Assembly (NCBI GenBank): GCA_937890335.1
Contig: CALBXO010000670.1
Coordinates: 1-39,014 of the forward strand
DNA length: 39,014 bases
Source of the DNA: an uncultured Pseudomonadota bacterium
GTDB taxonomy: Bacteria > Myxococcota_A > Bradymonadia > Bradymonadales > GCA-2716585
Direction of reading: 5' to 3'
The notes below the pieces were generated by a model. It did not search any database, was not told where the DNA came from, and worked only from the letters and a program-made list of their open reading frames with translations. Positions 9,149 to 17,165 of the stretch are shown one piece after another. Position 1 is the stretch's first letter; every line of letters starts with the position of its first letter. A program made the translations under genes and the position numbers.

Positions 9149-10101
9149 CCGACGCGGAAGAACAAGCGCTGCGACGTTGGCAGGCAGGTGAGCTGGCGCG
9201 GGCGCTGCGGCGTCAGCTTGCCTGGCAGGGCGTGCTGGGTGCCGACGGCGCCCCCGCCTCTGCTCCGCTTCAACGCCGTGAGTTACGGCAGCGCATCCGC
9301 GCGGCGCAGCAGCCGGCCACGCCTGGGCCCGCCGCCGCACCTGGCCCAGCGGCCATCCCTCAGGTTCCCACTCCGGGGACGCCCGCCCCCGAAAACCCAG
9401 GTCCGGGCGGGCGTCGCCCCCAAAAGCAGGCCCCGACCCAATCGCCGGCCCCAGCCGCTCCGGTCGCGTCCTCGCCCGCACCCGGAATGCGGACAGAGAT
9501 CGCGGCCATGATGGCCAAGGGGGCCGAGCAGAACATCTCTCACGACGCGCTGCGTCAGGTGCGGGACGAGCTCGGAGATTGCCAGCGGTGCAAGCTGCAT
9601 ACGGGACGGATCAACATCGTCTTTGGCGTGGGAAACCCTGCCGCTGAGCTGGTTTTCATCGGTGAGGCGCCAGGCTTCCACGAGGACAAACAGGGAGAGC
9701 CATTCGTCGGAAAGGCCGGCGGACTGCTGGACAAGATGATCGACGCGATGGGGCTTGCGCGCAGCGACGTGTACATCCTGAACATCATCAAGTGTCGCCC
9801 TCCCGGAAACCGTGACCCCGAACCCGATGAGATGGCCGCCTGCGAGCCGTTTCTGATCCGGCAGCTCGCCGCACTCGAACCCAAGATCATCGTTGCGTTG
9901 GGACGGTACGCCGCCCAGGCGCTGCTGCGCGACACGACGGGCATCACCAAAATGCGGGGCAAGTGGCGCACCTACCAGGGCGTTCGGGTCATGCCCACGT
10001 TCCACCCTGCGTACCTGCTGCGCAACCCCGCAGCAAAGCGTCCCTGCTGGAACGACCTGCAGCTCGTCATGGCCGAACTGCGCGGCGAATCTACGCCGTA
10101 A
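9145..10101 (+). CDS. Type-4 (Fe-S) uracil-DNA glycosylase
   Basis: This 318-residue protein starts at GTG 9145, overlapping the coaBC stop as GTGA. The catalytic domain (about 138-312) is a family-4 UDG that removes uracil from DNA. It has four 4Fe-4S ligands, C146 and C149 (CQRCKLH), C217 ([11 protein letters not shown]) and C233. The GEAPG motif is at 173-177 and the HPAYLLR motif at 287-293. A long Ala/Pro-rich N-terminal extension (about 40-115), after a helical segment, is not part of the enzyme fold. Such extensions occur in phage-polymerase-related and myxobacterial members, and the function here is unknown. Coupling to coaBC may be only positional. The gene converges on the next one with a 3-bp gap. 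Confidence 0.95.
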   Translation: MTDAEEQALRRWQAGELARALRRQLAWQGVLGADGAPASAPLQRRELRQRIRAAQQPATPGPAAAPGPAAIPQVPTPGTPAPENPGPGGRRPQKQAPTQSPAPAAPVASSPAPGMRTEIAAMMAKGAEQNISHDALRQVRDELGDCQRCKLHTGRINIVFGVGNPAAELVFIGEAPGFHEDKQGEPFVGKAGGLLDKMIDAMGLARSDVYILNIIKCRPPGNRDPEPDEMAACEPFLIRQLAALEPKIIVALGRYAAQALLRDTTGITKMRGKWRTYQGVRVMPTFHPAYLLRNPAAKRPCWNDLQLVMAELRGESTP

Positions 10102-10104
10102 CCT

Positions 10105-10725
10105 CTACTGCAGCGCGCCCGGGTCGACCCGCTTCTCGCGCTGCTCGAGACGCTTGGCCTCTTCTGGGCTCACGAGCAAAGCAAAACTCTCGAGGAAGCG
10201 TTTGACCAGCTTGGATTTCTCCTGCACGGCGTCCGCGTGTACCAGCACGGTGACGAGCACGGGCGCGTCGAATACCAGCATCGTCAACACGCTGACATCC
10301 ACCTCCTTCTTGGACCGCGACAGCAGACCACGACCGTTGAGCAGCTCGGTGACGATTCCGCGGTGCAATCCGGCCTTGGGCTTGGCGAACTGGGTGGCCG
10401 TTACCCCCACGAGCTGATCGATCTCTTCAATCGCGCCCGGAACCTCCTTGGGATCGTCGAGCAGCGTCACTACGGTGAGGACCTTCTTGTCCTTGGAGGC
10501 GATGATCCAGATGCCCGCACCTGACTTCATTTCCCAATCCTTTGGGACGCAGAAGCGCAGGTGACGAGACTCCTCGCGCACCTCGATCTCGTTGGGCTCG
10601 ATGTCAGTATTCCTGGCCGTGGTGACCAGCGGCAATTTGCGCGCGTCCTGCGCGACCAGCGGCGCTGCCGCGAGGGTCAACCCCAACACCGTCGCGATCA
10701 CCAAGAGTCGTTTCATCCGTCTCAT
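10105..10725 (-). CDS. Secreted protein of unknown function
   Basis: This protein has about 206 residues. ATG 10725 is preferred because AGGAG at 10737-10741 lies 11 bases upstream. The later ATG at 10716 would leave a shorter but still good signal peptide. The N-terminus (MKRLLVIATVLGLTLAAAPLVAQ) is a Sec signal with an Ala-x-Ala-like cleavage region. The mature protein alternates strands and helices, with 'EVREESRHLRFCVPKDWE' and a C-terminal Lys/Glu-rich helix. The layout recalls PsbP/DcrB-like folds in which a 'P-x-x-W' turn follows the first strand, but I cannot assign a family. It is divergent from the next gene with a 41-bp gap, so the two probably share a control region. Confidence 0.7.
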   Translation of the reverse strand: MRRMKRLLVIATVLGLTLAAAPLVAQDARKLPLVTTARNTDIEPNEIEVREESRHLRFCVPKDWEMKSGAGIWIIASKDKKVLTVVTLLDDPKEVPGAIEEIDQLVGVTATQFAKPKAGLHRGIVTELLNGRGLLSRSKKEVDVSVLTMLVFDAPVLVTVLVHADAVQEKSKLVKRFLESFALLVSPEEAKRLEQREKRVDPGALQ

Positions 10726-10766
10726 TTTGGGGTACACTCCTTTCCCACCCTGAACTCACAGGTCGA

Positions 10767-11675
10767 ATGGTCGATCGCGATCCGGTCACAGAACCAGCGG
10801 GCGACATGCTCGCCGCTCATACCCTGGTTGAACTCATCGTCTGGCTCGACCAGGGCGGCGATGAGCGCTACCAGGCCCTCGCAGACTCTCTGCTTGGCTG
10901 GAAGGGCAAGCGTCTGCGTGATGCCATTGCCGAGACCGGAGTGCAACACCTCGGGTCCCGCCAGACTTCCGTCTCCAGTGACAGCGACCCGGACGAACTC
11001 GAGCGCCTTGCGATTGCGGCGGGGCTGGTCCTGAGCACGAGCGCGCTTGGAGAATTTGTCCAGCAGTGGCTCGAGATGGACCCGGAGGACCTCGCGTTCC
11101 GGCAGCTGCGGTTGCGCGCCCTGGGCGGGCTCGTGCATGTCCTCTCCAAGCGGCGCGAGCAGGACATCGCAGCGCTGTCCGTCGCCCTGCTGGACGCGCG
11201 CTCAGAGTTGCCGAGCGACGAACCAGCCGTGAACGCCCTGCGCCGGGTGGACCTCGACGGACAGCTCGCAGATCACCTCTACCGGCAGTTTGGACGCGGC
11301 GACGCCGAGCTGGTGGCCCGCATCCGCGGCTGGCTCGTCACCAACGCCGGCTACGTGAACAAGGACAAACATCGGGTGCTGCGCACCGCCAGCGTCATGG
11401 GTCACTGGGAAGTCGTCGAGGCGATGTTCGCGTCTGGGTACCCGTTCGGTCTGCCGGGCGACGGAGGCCGCGACGACCCGCGTAACGCGCTGCCGTCCTA
11501 CGTTGCAGAGCGTCTCGCTACGGAGGCCAGCCCGCTGCTGGCCCAGATTACCCAGGCGTTGGTGGACAGAGGCGACAACGCCGACGCGGAGGCGCGAGAC
11601 GGCTGGTTCGCCGCCATCGCAGCCCGAGCCAGCGAGCCTGAGTTCGTCGAAGCCGCAGCACTTCTGCCCGGCTGA
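10767..11675 (+). CDS. Hypothetical helical protein
   Basis: This 302-residue protein has a predicted all-helical composition and no signal peptide or membrane segment, so it is probably cytosolic. The ATG has an AGGT site 3 bases upstream (ACAGGTCGA). No named domain is recognised. Residues about 200-230 ('GYVNKDKHRVLRTASVMGHWEVVEAMFASGYPF') resemble an ankyrin-type helix-turn-helix unit (hits of the form GHxEVVxxLxxxG), but only one clear unit is visible. Acidic Asp/Glu clusters surround it. The gene is transcribed away from the secreted-protein gene and converges on the AgmX-C lipoprotein gene. The intervening 28 bp contain only a weak 6-bp inverted repeat. Confidence 0.65.
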   Translation: MVDRDPVTEPAGDMLAAHTLVELIVWLDQGGDERYQALADSLLGWKGKRLRDAIAETGVQHLGSRQTSVSSDSDPDELERLAIAAGLVLSTSALGEFVQQWLEMDPEDLAFRQLRLRALGGLVHVLSKRREQDIAALSVALLDARSELPSDEPAVNALRRVDLDGQLADHLYRQFGRGDAELVARIRGWLVTNAGYVNKDKHRVLRTASVMGHWEVVEAMFASGYPFGLPGDGGRDDPRNALPSYVAERLATEASPLLAQITQALVDRGDNADAEARDGWFAAIAARASEPEFVEAAALLPG

Positions 11676-11703
11676 GCCGCGCCCTCGAACACGCCGGGCG
11701 CTG

Positions 11704-12192
11704 TCAGAACGCTCCGAACTGAAACACCCGCGAGATGTCGGTGAACTGGCCGTTGATCGGCTCCGGATACGGCTGCGCCTTGACCATCGTCACCACGCAA
11801 CCTTCGACCGCGGGATTCCGAAGCGTCGACTCCGTCACAGTTGGCCCCGAGCTGACCTTCCCACCTGGCCCGACCGTCATCTCCACAATGATGTAGCCGG
11901 CCAGGTTTGGGTCCCGCTTCAACTCGGGAAGGTAGCAGCTGTTCAGCTCGCCAGACAGGGCGTCGAGGCGCTGGGCGACCTCCATCTTGAAGGCCTCGAT
12001 TCTGCGCTCGATCTCGTTGCCTTCCGACAGTTCGTCGTCGTCCACCGCGACGATGCGGCCGGCCTCGGGCTCCATGGTTGGTACGGACCCGGGCGCCGCG
12101 ACCGGCCGAGGGTCCACAGGCTGCGGAGTCGGCGGCGGTGTCGCGCACCCGACACACAGCAGCGTCAGCACCAGGACCGCTCTACTTACCAA
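11704..12192 (-). CDS. Lipoprotein with AgmX/PglI (TonB-like) C-terminal domain
   Basis: This is about 162 residues if translation begins at TTG 12192. That start overlaps the upstream gene by 11 bases, has AGGG 8 bases before it, and gives a compact lipoprotein signal (MVSRAVLVLTLLCVGC) ending in a lipobox-like LCVGC. The longer frame to 12255 would place charged and Trp-rich sequence before the signal. After a Pro-rich linker and an acidic/coiled helix (about 50-85), residues about 80-160 match the AgmX/PglI C-terminal domain: 'NSCYLPELKRDPNLAGYIIVEMTVGPGGKV', then a second conserved Cys and 'VKAQPYPEP'. This domain usually tips trans-envelope proteins of the Glt gliding/TonB type. A free lipoprotein version beside a GltJ-like protein suggests a shared complex. 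Confidence 0.75.
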   Translation of the reverse strand: MVSRAVLVLTLLCVGCATPPPTPQPVDPRPVAAPGSVPTMEPEAGRIVAVDDDELSEGNEIERRIEAFKMEVAQRLDALSGELNSCYLPELKRDPNLAGYIIVEMTVGPGGKVSSGPTVTESTLRNPAVEGCVVTMVKAQPYPEPINGQFTDISRVFQFGAF

Positions 12193-12775
12193 TCTTGAAA
12201 CCCTGGGGCTCGTCCAGATCCAGCGGCCAGGCACCGCCCGTCCTGTGGTTGACAATCACCACCACGCGCGTGGAGTCCGGAGACCAGTACGCGGTCCGAA
12301 GCGTCGCCTTGGCGAAGCCGCCGCCCACAGCGTCAGGCCGCGGCTGCATCCGACCAATCTCCAGGCTCTGACGACCGTTGGTCACGCCGACGCGGAACAG
12401 CGCGGCCGCCCGCTCGAACTGGCCAAACACCTTCCATCCATTGGGCGCGGTGGTACCCGCCTTACCCGCAACGATGAACGACCACGGCGCGAACTGAGGC
12501 CCGCGGAACACGCCCTGTTCGGTTTCATCGGTGACGGCGACGGAAACCACCGGCAGCGGGTTGGTGATCTGGCGGACCTCCAGCTTGTTCCCCGCTTGCG
12601 CGTCGCGAATTCGAACGCAGAACGTGTCCGGATTGATGCCGCTCCAGGCGATGAAATCAACCCTGGTGACGAGGTCGCGATCCGCGTGCGCTGGGCGCTC
12701 GTGGACCACGGCGAGGGAACCGGCCAGCGTGAAGCCCAGGAGGACGACCGCCAGAGTATGAACAAATGCTTTCAT
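12182..12775 (-). CDS. Secreted protein of unknown function (AgmX operon)
   Basis: This 197-residue protein has a clear Sec signal (MKAFVHTLAVVLLGFTLAGSLAVVHERPAHA, cleavage near AHA-D). The mature part is rich in beta-strand patterns, with 'WSGINPDTFCVRIRDAQAG', 'WSFIVAGKAG' and a C-terminal 'YWSPDSTRVVVIVNHRTGG'. The last segment resembles a single WD40/TolB-like propeller blade, so a propeller-like sensor is conceivable, but the protein is too short for a full one. The ATG lies one base after the stop of the GltJ-like gene, and the 3' end overlaps the AgmX-C lipoprotein start. Its function probably relates to the same envelope complex, which is an inference from the operon alone. Confidence 0.72.
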   Translation of the reverse strand: MKAFVHTLAVVLLGFTLAGSLAVVHERPAHADRDLVTRVDFIAWSGINPDTFCVRIRDAQAGNKLEVRQITNPLPVVSVAVTDETEQGVFRGPQFAPWSFIVAGKAGTTAPNGWKVFGQFERAAALFRVGVTNGRQSLEIGRMQPRPDAVGGGFAKATLRTAYWSPDSTRVVVIVNHRTGGAWPLDLDEPQGFKIGK

Positions 12776-12776
12776 G

Positions 12777-15245
12777 TCACTGCAGCACGAATATCTTACT
12801 CACCTGCATCGGCCGGCCGGCGAAGCTCGCGAACTTCCACCGGCTGCGATGCGCATTCATACAAGCCGCGAACGGCGTATTCTTCACGACCGCGTCCATC
12901 CCTACGTCCTGAACCGCGCCAGAACCGGCGATGGTGACCGTGACCTTGACCTTGGATTTGGGAAGCGGACCGCTGACCTTCATGTTTCGCTCCAGACACT
13001 GTCCGGCCGATCGGCGGATGTGCTTGAAGCCAAGCTGCAGGTCGGCCCGCGTCAGGCTTGCGGGCAATTGCGCCGGCGCGCCCTTATCGGGCTCGTCCTT
13101 CTTGCGCCCCTCGATGTTGGTCCCGCCAGCCCCGGCCAGAAGCCCTCCGCCGGTGCGGACGCTTGGCAGCCGGCCCCCGCCCCCGCCGACATCCACACTG
13201 GCTCGCTCGCCAGTGTCCGCGACTTTGGGCTTGTCCCGCTCTCCAGGAGAGGCCTGCGGGTTGCCACCGACCTTGTCGGAGCTCGCCAGCGCCTTCTCCA
13301 GCGCCGAACGCGTGTCCTTGGGGGCTTTTGCCACCTTCCGGGGCTCCTTCTTCTTCTTCTCGTCGCCGGCTTCCACCTCAGCGTCCGTGTCGGCTGCGGC
13401 CACACCGGCGTCCGGCTCTTCGCCATCCGGCTCAGCGACGACTTCTTCCTCACCCAGATTGACGACCAGCTCCGCGAGCTCGTCCTTTGAGTAGGTCTTC
13501 AGATTGTCGACGTCGGCCCCTTTGACCTTCGCCGCGTCCGCCATCCGTCGGCCCTCTTCTACCTGCTCGGCCAACGCGCGCTTCTGGGTGTCGTCGTCGA
13601 GCACAACAAAGATCACGACGCCGGCGGTCACGGCGAAGAACAGCACAGCCAGCCCGGCGACCGCCGCGAACATCTGCGCGCGGCGCTTGCCCTTGCGTAC
13701 GGTGTCGAGCTGGATGAGCAGCGAAGCAGAGTGTTCGTCGTCCTGCCCGACTGCCTTCTGCGCCGCGGAGGAAATGGGGCGCAGCCCTCCCGGCACGGAG
13801 CTGCCGGTCTGCTCGGGAAACAACGCTCCCATGGTCGGCGCGGGGTTGTCTGCATCACTGGACGCAGACGGTGCCACAACCGGGTCTGCCGCCTTCGGCG
13901 TGGGCGCAGGTGCGGAGGGAGTGGGAGACGGGTGGGTGTCCAGCGCCGTCAGCGCTTCCACCACGCCCTCTGACATCTCCACCGTGGCGAGGTCCGCAGA
14001 ACCCTGCGCGTCGTGCACAGCTTGCGGGGCCGTGGACAACGATGCGTCGGTGTCGGCGTCCGCTTCCACGGATGCCTCGGCGCGCGCCTCGGCCAGGACA
14101 TCGCGCACCGTCATCGGGTCCGGGGCCGTCTCCTCGACAGTGCTGGCGCGGGCCCGAGCCTCCGCGACCACGTCCCGGACGGTCAGTTCGCTCCCCGCTT
14201 CTGGGGCGGGCGAATGCACCTCCGCCTCGGGTGCGACTGCCGGCGCTGGCTCCAGATCCGGCGCCTGCGCGGGCTCCAGCTCCGACACCGCGACGACGGT
14301 GACCTCCTCCGGACCCGCCGTCAGCGCTGCCAGAAGTTCCTCGGGCACGTCGCCCTTGACCGTCTTCTCGTCGTCGTGGCCCGCAGTTGCGGGCGCAGCG
14401 GGAGCCACATCCGGTTTCTTGACGCCCTTGAGCCGCTCGCGCAGCGATCCGGTGGTTCCGAGATTCGAGCCGCCCTTGAGCCGCTCACGAAGCGCCCGCA
14501 GGCGATCCTCGGTCGCGACCTTGCCACGCTTGCCAAGGGGCGGACGCGCGGCTTCCGGGAGACCGGCAGACGGAGCGACGGCGGCGGGGCGCGGGGCGGC
14601 CACTGGGGACGCCGCCGGCCGTGACATCGCGCTCTGGCCCTTGCCGTCGCCGCGCGTTCGCGAAGCGCGCTTCAGAATGGAGGGAAGATCCTGGGAGCTC
14701 GGCGACGAGGACGGGCTCGGTACAGGCGCACTCGACGCAGCAACGGGGCGACTTGCCGATGGATTCGGCGCGCTCTGCACATCGATCGCCGACAGCGCGA
14801 TCGTTGGGCTGTGCGGCCGGCGCACCGACCCTGCGGCGAAGTACTTTTGAAGCTCGGGGACATCCTTGCCCGGCTTCCACGCGTCGAACGTCTCGTTCCA
14901 CACATAGGCCTCATCGCCCAGGCTCCCACCGGCAAATCGCCCGGCGAGGTCCTCGACAGACAAAGGCCCGTACGTCTGCCCGCCCACGGAGTAGAACCAC
15001 GGAACTCCGGTCATCGGCGCTGGCGGGGGAGCTGCCCCCGTCCCTACAGCCGAGTGCGATCCCGTGTTGCGCAACCGACGCGCAAGATCGCCCACAGAGC
15101 GGTGCTCGGCGCTCGTCGGTCGCGACGGCTCCTTCACCACCATGATGTGATCGCATTTCTTACATCGGATGCGCAGCACCTTGGCGCGAACTTTCTCGTC
15201 GCCAATCAGGTACTTCGCTCCACAGCTGTCGCAGTAGAACTTCAT
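12777..15245 (-). CDS. GltJ/AgmX-like trans-envelope protein (zinc ribbon - GYF - TM - AgmX C-terminal domain)
   Basis: This 822-residue protein begins at ATG 15245, just after GGAGGC. Its order of domains is as follows. An MJ0042-type zinc ribbon comes first (C5, C8, C28, C31). A GYF_2 domain follows at about 82-137 (WFYSVGGQTYGPLSVEDLA...). A long Ala/Pro/Glu cytoplasmic linker carries repeated motifs (LRERLKG twice, TVRDVxAEARAxAS twice). One membrane helix lies at about 524-549. A charged periplasmic linker is followed by an AgmX/PglI C-terminal domain at about 732-822 with two Cys. This is the architecture of Myxococcus xanthus GltJ (AgmX), an inner-membrane protein of the gliding machine whose zinc ribbon and GYF domains contact regulators including MglA. 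Whether this host glides is unknown. Two co-transcribed exported proteins follow it. Confidence 0.9.
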   Translation of the reverse strand: MKFYCDSCGAKYLIGDEKVRAKVLRIRCKKCDHIMVVKEPSRPTSAEHRSVGDLARRLRNTGSHSAVGTGAAPPPAPMTGVPWFYSVGGQTYGPLSVEDLAGRFAGGSLGDEAYVWNETFDAWKPGKDVPELQKYFAAGSVRRPHSPTIALSAIDVQSAPNPSASRPVAASSAPVPSPSSSPSSQDLPSILKRASRTRGDGKGQSAMSRPAASPVAAPRPAAVAPSAGLPEAARPPLGKRGKVATEDRLRALRERLKGGSNLGTTGSLRERLKGVKKPDVAPAAPATAGHDDEKTVKGDVPEELLAALTAGPEEVTVVAVSELEPAQAPDLEPAPAVAPEAEVHSPAPEAGSELTVRDVVAEARARASTVEETAPDPMTVRDVLAEARAEASVEADADTDASLSTAPQAVHDAQGSADLATVEMSEGVVEALTALDTHPSPTPSAPAPTPKAADPVVAPSASSDADNPAPTMGALFPEQTGSSVPGGLRPISSAAQKAVGQDDEHSASLLIQLDTVRKGKRRAQMFAAVAGLAVLFFAVTAGVVIFVVLDDDTQKRALAEQVEEGRRMADAAKVKGADVDNLKTYSKDELAELVVNLGEEEVVAEPDGEEPDAGVAAADTDAEVEAGDEKKKKEPRKVAKAPKDTRSALEKALASSDKVGGNPQASPGERDKPKVADTGERASVDVGGGGGRLPSVRTGGGLLAGAGGTNIEGRKKDEPDKGAPAQLPASLTRADLQLGFKHIRRSAGQCLERNMKVSGPLPKSKVKVTVTIAGSGAVQDVGMDAVVKNTPFAACMNAHRSRWKFASFAGRPMQVSKIFVLQ

Positions 15246-15442
15246 CGCCTCCGATCTCTAGTCGAGATACACCGCATCGTCCTCCGGCGCGGGGCGCACG
15301 CAGTCTAACACGTGGCCCCGGGACCGACAACCAAACCGGGCCGTGGTCCGCTCCGCCGTCACCGACCTTCCGTCGCTTCTTCTATCGGCATCCCACCCCC
15401 CACAGGTTGAACCAATGGGGTCACAGCGGGTACAACGCTCTC
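15246..15442. other. Divergent intergenic region
   Basis: This 197-bp gap separates the GltJ-like gene (minus) from a small membrane-protein gene (plus). On the plus side it ends in a plausible promoter described separately. On the minus side, GGAGGC directly before ATG 15245 is the ribosome site. A TGTATC hexamer lies further up, without a matching -35. Short GC-rich inverted segments (GGCCCCGGG... near 15312) are present but look like background. There is no open frame with support. Confidence 0.45.
15407..15436 (+). promoter_or_regulatory. Sigma-70-like promoter, possible leaderless start
   Basis: TTGAAC at 15407-15412 and TACAAC at 15431-15436 are spaced by 18 bases. Each matches the consensus at four of six positions. 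The expected transcription start, 6-7 bases beyond the -10, falls on or next to the ATG at 15443. No Shine-Dalgarno lies before that ATG, which fits a leaderless message. Confidence 0.5.
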
Positions 15443-15994
15443 ATGGCGAAGTCTGTTCGCGCCCCTGTGCAAAGAGTTCTGGACGCCCTGGGGCTCAACG
15501 TCTCCCTGCAAGGGAAATACGGTGCGGAGAAGCTCGCGGTCCTCGCGATCTGGGGGATTCTCTGTGTCGCCTCCGTCGCGTGGTCCGTGTCGGGCACGGC
15601 AAAGCTCGACAACCCAATCGGTGCCGCAGTGGAGCTGCACCTGATCTCGACCTCTGGTGAGCATTGGTACTCGCTGCGCAACACCAGCGACTTTGAGTGG
15701 ACCGGCATCCGCCTCCAACTCAACGATCACTACGTCACGTCGCGCGCCGAGCCGCTGGGCGCGGGCGACTCGGACCGGTTTTTTACAAAGGATTTCCGGT
15801 ATCTGTTGTACGTGCCACGGGCCAGGCGCCACTCCGGCCCCCAACGCATCGCCGAGGGCGACGCCCCCGGCCCGACCGCCGCGCCGGACCTCAAGCCGGA
15901 AGTCCTGATCGTCCACACCGACCAGGGTGCCCACCGCATCTTGTTTCAAGAGGCCGGACCTTCCGACCCCAAGCCCGCAGGCAAGGCGCCGTAG
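15443..15994 (+). CDS. Small single-pass membrane protein of unknown function
   Basis: This 183-residue protein has an N-terminal basic/amphipathic stretch and then one membrane helix at about residues 36-53 (LAVLAIWGILCVASVAWSV). A mostly extracytoplasmic domain follows with 'VELHLISTSGEHWYSLRNTSDFEWTGIRLQLNDHYV', which reads like a beta-sandwich (Ig-like or CARDB-like) strand series. The C-terminal tail is Pro-rich. I cannot name a family. ATG 15443 was chosen because TTG 15407 is itself the -35 element of the only plausible promoter. The lack of any ribosome site and the promoter spacing point to a leaderless transcript. The gene converges on the CX4CH lipoprotein gene across an 83-bp gap with no clear terminator. 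Confidence 0.65.
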   Translation: MAKSVRAPVQRVLDALGLNVSLQGKYGAEKLAVLAIWGILCVASVAWSVSGTAKLDNPIGAAVELHLISTSGEHWYSLRNTSDFEWTGIRLQLNDHYVTSRAEPLGAGDSDRFFTKDFRYLLYVPRARRHSGPQRIAEGDAPGPTAAPDLKPEVLIVHTDQGAHRILFQEAGPSDPKPAGKAP

Positions 15995-16077
15995 GCGAGC
16001 TGCCCCGCCTCACCGATCGGCCCAAGGGTACGCAGCGATCGACGTTCGAAGGAACGATTGGGTGGCGCACTACGCCG

Positions 16078-17094
16078 CTACTCGAAGCACGGCTCCCAGT
16101 TCGGGAACTCCTGCGGGTTGAGCCACTTGAGCAACGAGATGAACTCGCAGCTGCCGGGGCGGCCGAGGGAGCCCAGACCATCGTGCGGATCCTGAGGGTC
16201 GTCCACGACCGGCCTCACCAACAGAGGTGAATTCGGCTGGTCCTCATGATCGATGTACCAGTACGTGCTGAAGTAATTCCACTGCGGAACACACTCGTCG
16301 TCTCCGGTCAGCAGGAAGAACCCGTTGCCGCGGCCGCCGTGGCAGTCATTGCGCCCGCATTGTTGCATCAGGACCGGGTTGACGTGCTCCACAAACGTAG
16401 CGCACGGCAGGTCTGCACCGTCGGGACAGGAGTCATAGGGGTAGCTGCGGGGTAGCCCATCGCGCGTGGGCAGCCCGTCGCACGGGAAGGCCCGATCCGG
16501 CGGCCCGTCCGGCTCCGCGTCGTCCGGCACGTCCATGCCCACGTCGGGCTCCTCCACGGTAATCGTCAGTCCGTTCTCGAGCCACGCCACCAGCGCCTGG
16601 TAGCCTGGCGCCGTACCGGCGTTGATGGGATGTACGGCGTTCTCGTACTGCCGCGCGACACGCAACAGTTCGGAGCCTTCCGGGTCTTCGCACGACCCGT
16701 CGACCGTCAGCGCCCGAGCGGACGCGTAGCTGACATCCAGGTCCCCCGGCGGATCGCCGTCGGGCACAAAGAATTCGCCTGGCGCGTCCCTGGACCCATG
16801 ACAATTTGCCGTGCCACAGCTCTGGCCGATGCTGGAGTACGCCTCGGCGTACCCACCCAGCGTGGGTTCGCAGGTCTTGGTCACGATGGCATCGGGCGGG
16901 ACATCGAGCTCGCCGTTGTTGCCGCCCGTGTCCTCAGGGTCGCCATTGTTGGCCGGCGCGTCGGGAACGCCGTTGTCGATGCCGGTGTCACCGCCGTTGT
17001 TGCCGCCTTCGTCCGAGTCGATGAACTCGACTGGCTCATTGCAAGCGGCGAGCAGCACTACCAGCGTCAAGGTCGCGAGAATGCGCCCGGACAT
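16078..17094 (-). CDS. Lipoprotein with two CX4CH (cytochrome-like) motifs
   Basis: This 338-residue protein starts at ATG 17094 with GGAGGT 8 bases upstream. The signal MSGRILATLTLVVLLAAC is a lipoprotein signal with lipobox LAAC. An Asn-Gly-Asp-rich linker follows (GGNNGGDTG...). Two CX4CH motifs, CGTANCHG (near residue 93) and CGRNDCHGG (near 245), lie in two similar halves, each with nearby 'P...LxxxxxLLRV/LVRP' segments. This pattern recalls duplicated cytochrome-c-like domains. CX4CH sites can bind haem in some multihaem proteins, but haem binding is not certain here. Position directly downstream of the multihaem cytochrome suggests an accessory redox lipoprotein. A terminator separates the two genes, so expression is probably lower. 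Confidence 0.75.
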   Translation of the reverse strand: MSGRILATLTLVVLLAACNEPVEFIDSDEGGNNGGDTGIDNGVPDAPANNGDPEDTGGNNGELDVPPDAIVTKTCEPTLGGYAEAYSSIGQSCGTANCHGSRDAPGEFFVPDGDPPGDLDVSYASARALTVDGSCEDPEGSELLRVARQYENAVHPINAGTAPGYQALVAWLENGLTITVEEPDVGMDVPDDAEPDGPPDRAFPCDGLPTRDGLPRSYPYDSCPDGADLPCATFVEHVNPVLMQQCGRNDCHGGRGNGFFLLTGDDECVPQWNYFSTYWYIDHEDQPNSPLLVRPVVDDPQDPHDGLGSLGRPGSCEFISLLKWLNPQEFPNWEPCFE

Positions 17095-17108
17095 GCCTAC
17101 CTCCGGAT

Positions 17109-17143
17109 AAAAAGCCGAAAAGGCCCGCCCTTGCGGGCGGGCC
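17109..17143 (-). terminator. Intrinsic terminator within the cytochrome module
   Basis: Read on the minus strand, a perfect 9-bp GC stem (GGCCCGCCC / GGGCGGGCC, 17122-17130 with 17135-17143) with a 4-base loop is followed by two T-runs (TTTT, then TTTTT, ending at 17109). It lies 22 bp after the multihaem gene stop and only 14 bp before the next ATG. It must therefore end or attenuate the long transcript. Confidence 0.85.
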
Positions 17144-17165
17144 CCATCGATGAGCCACCGCGGTC

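Noticed and set aside
11676-11703. Bidirectional terminator between convergent genes
   Set aside because: Only a 6-bp stem with an 11-base loop and no T-tract is visible.
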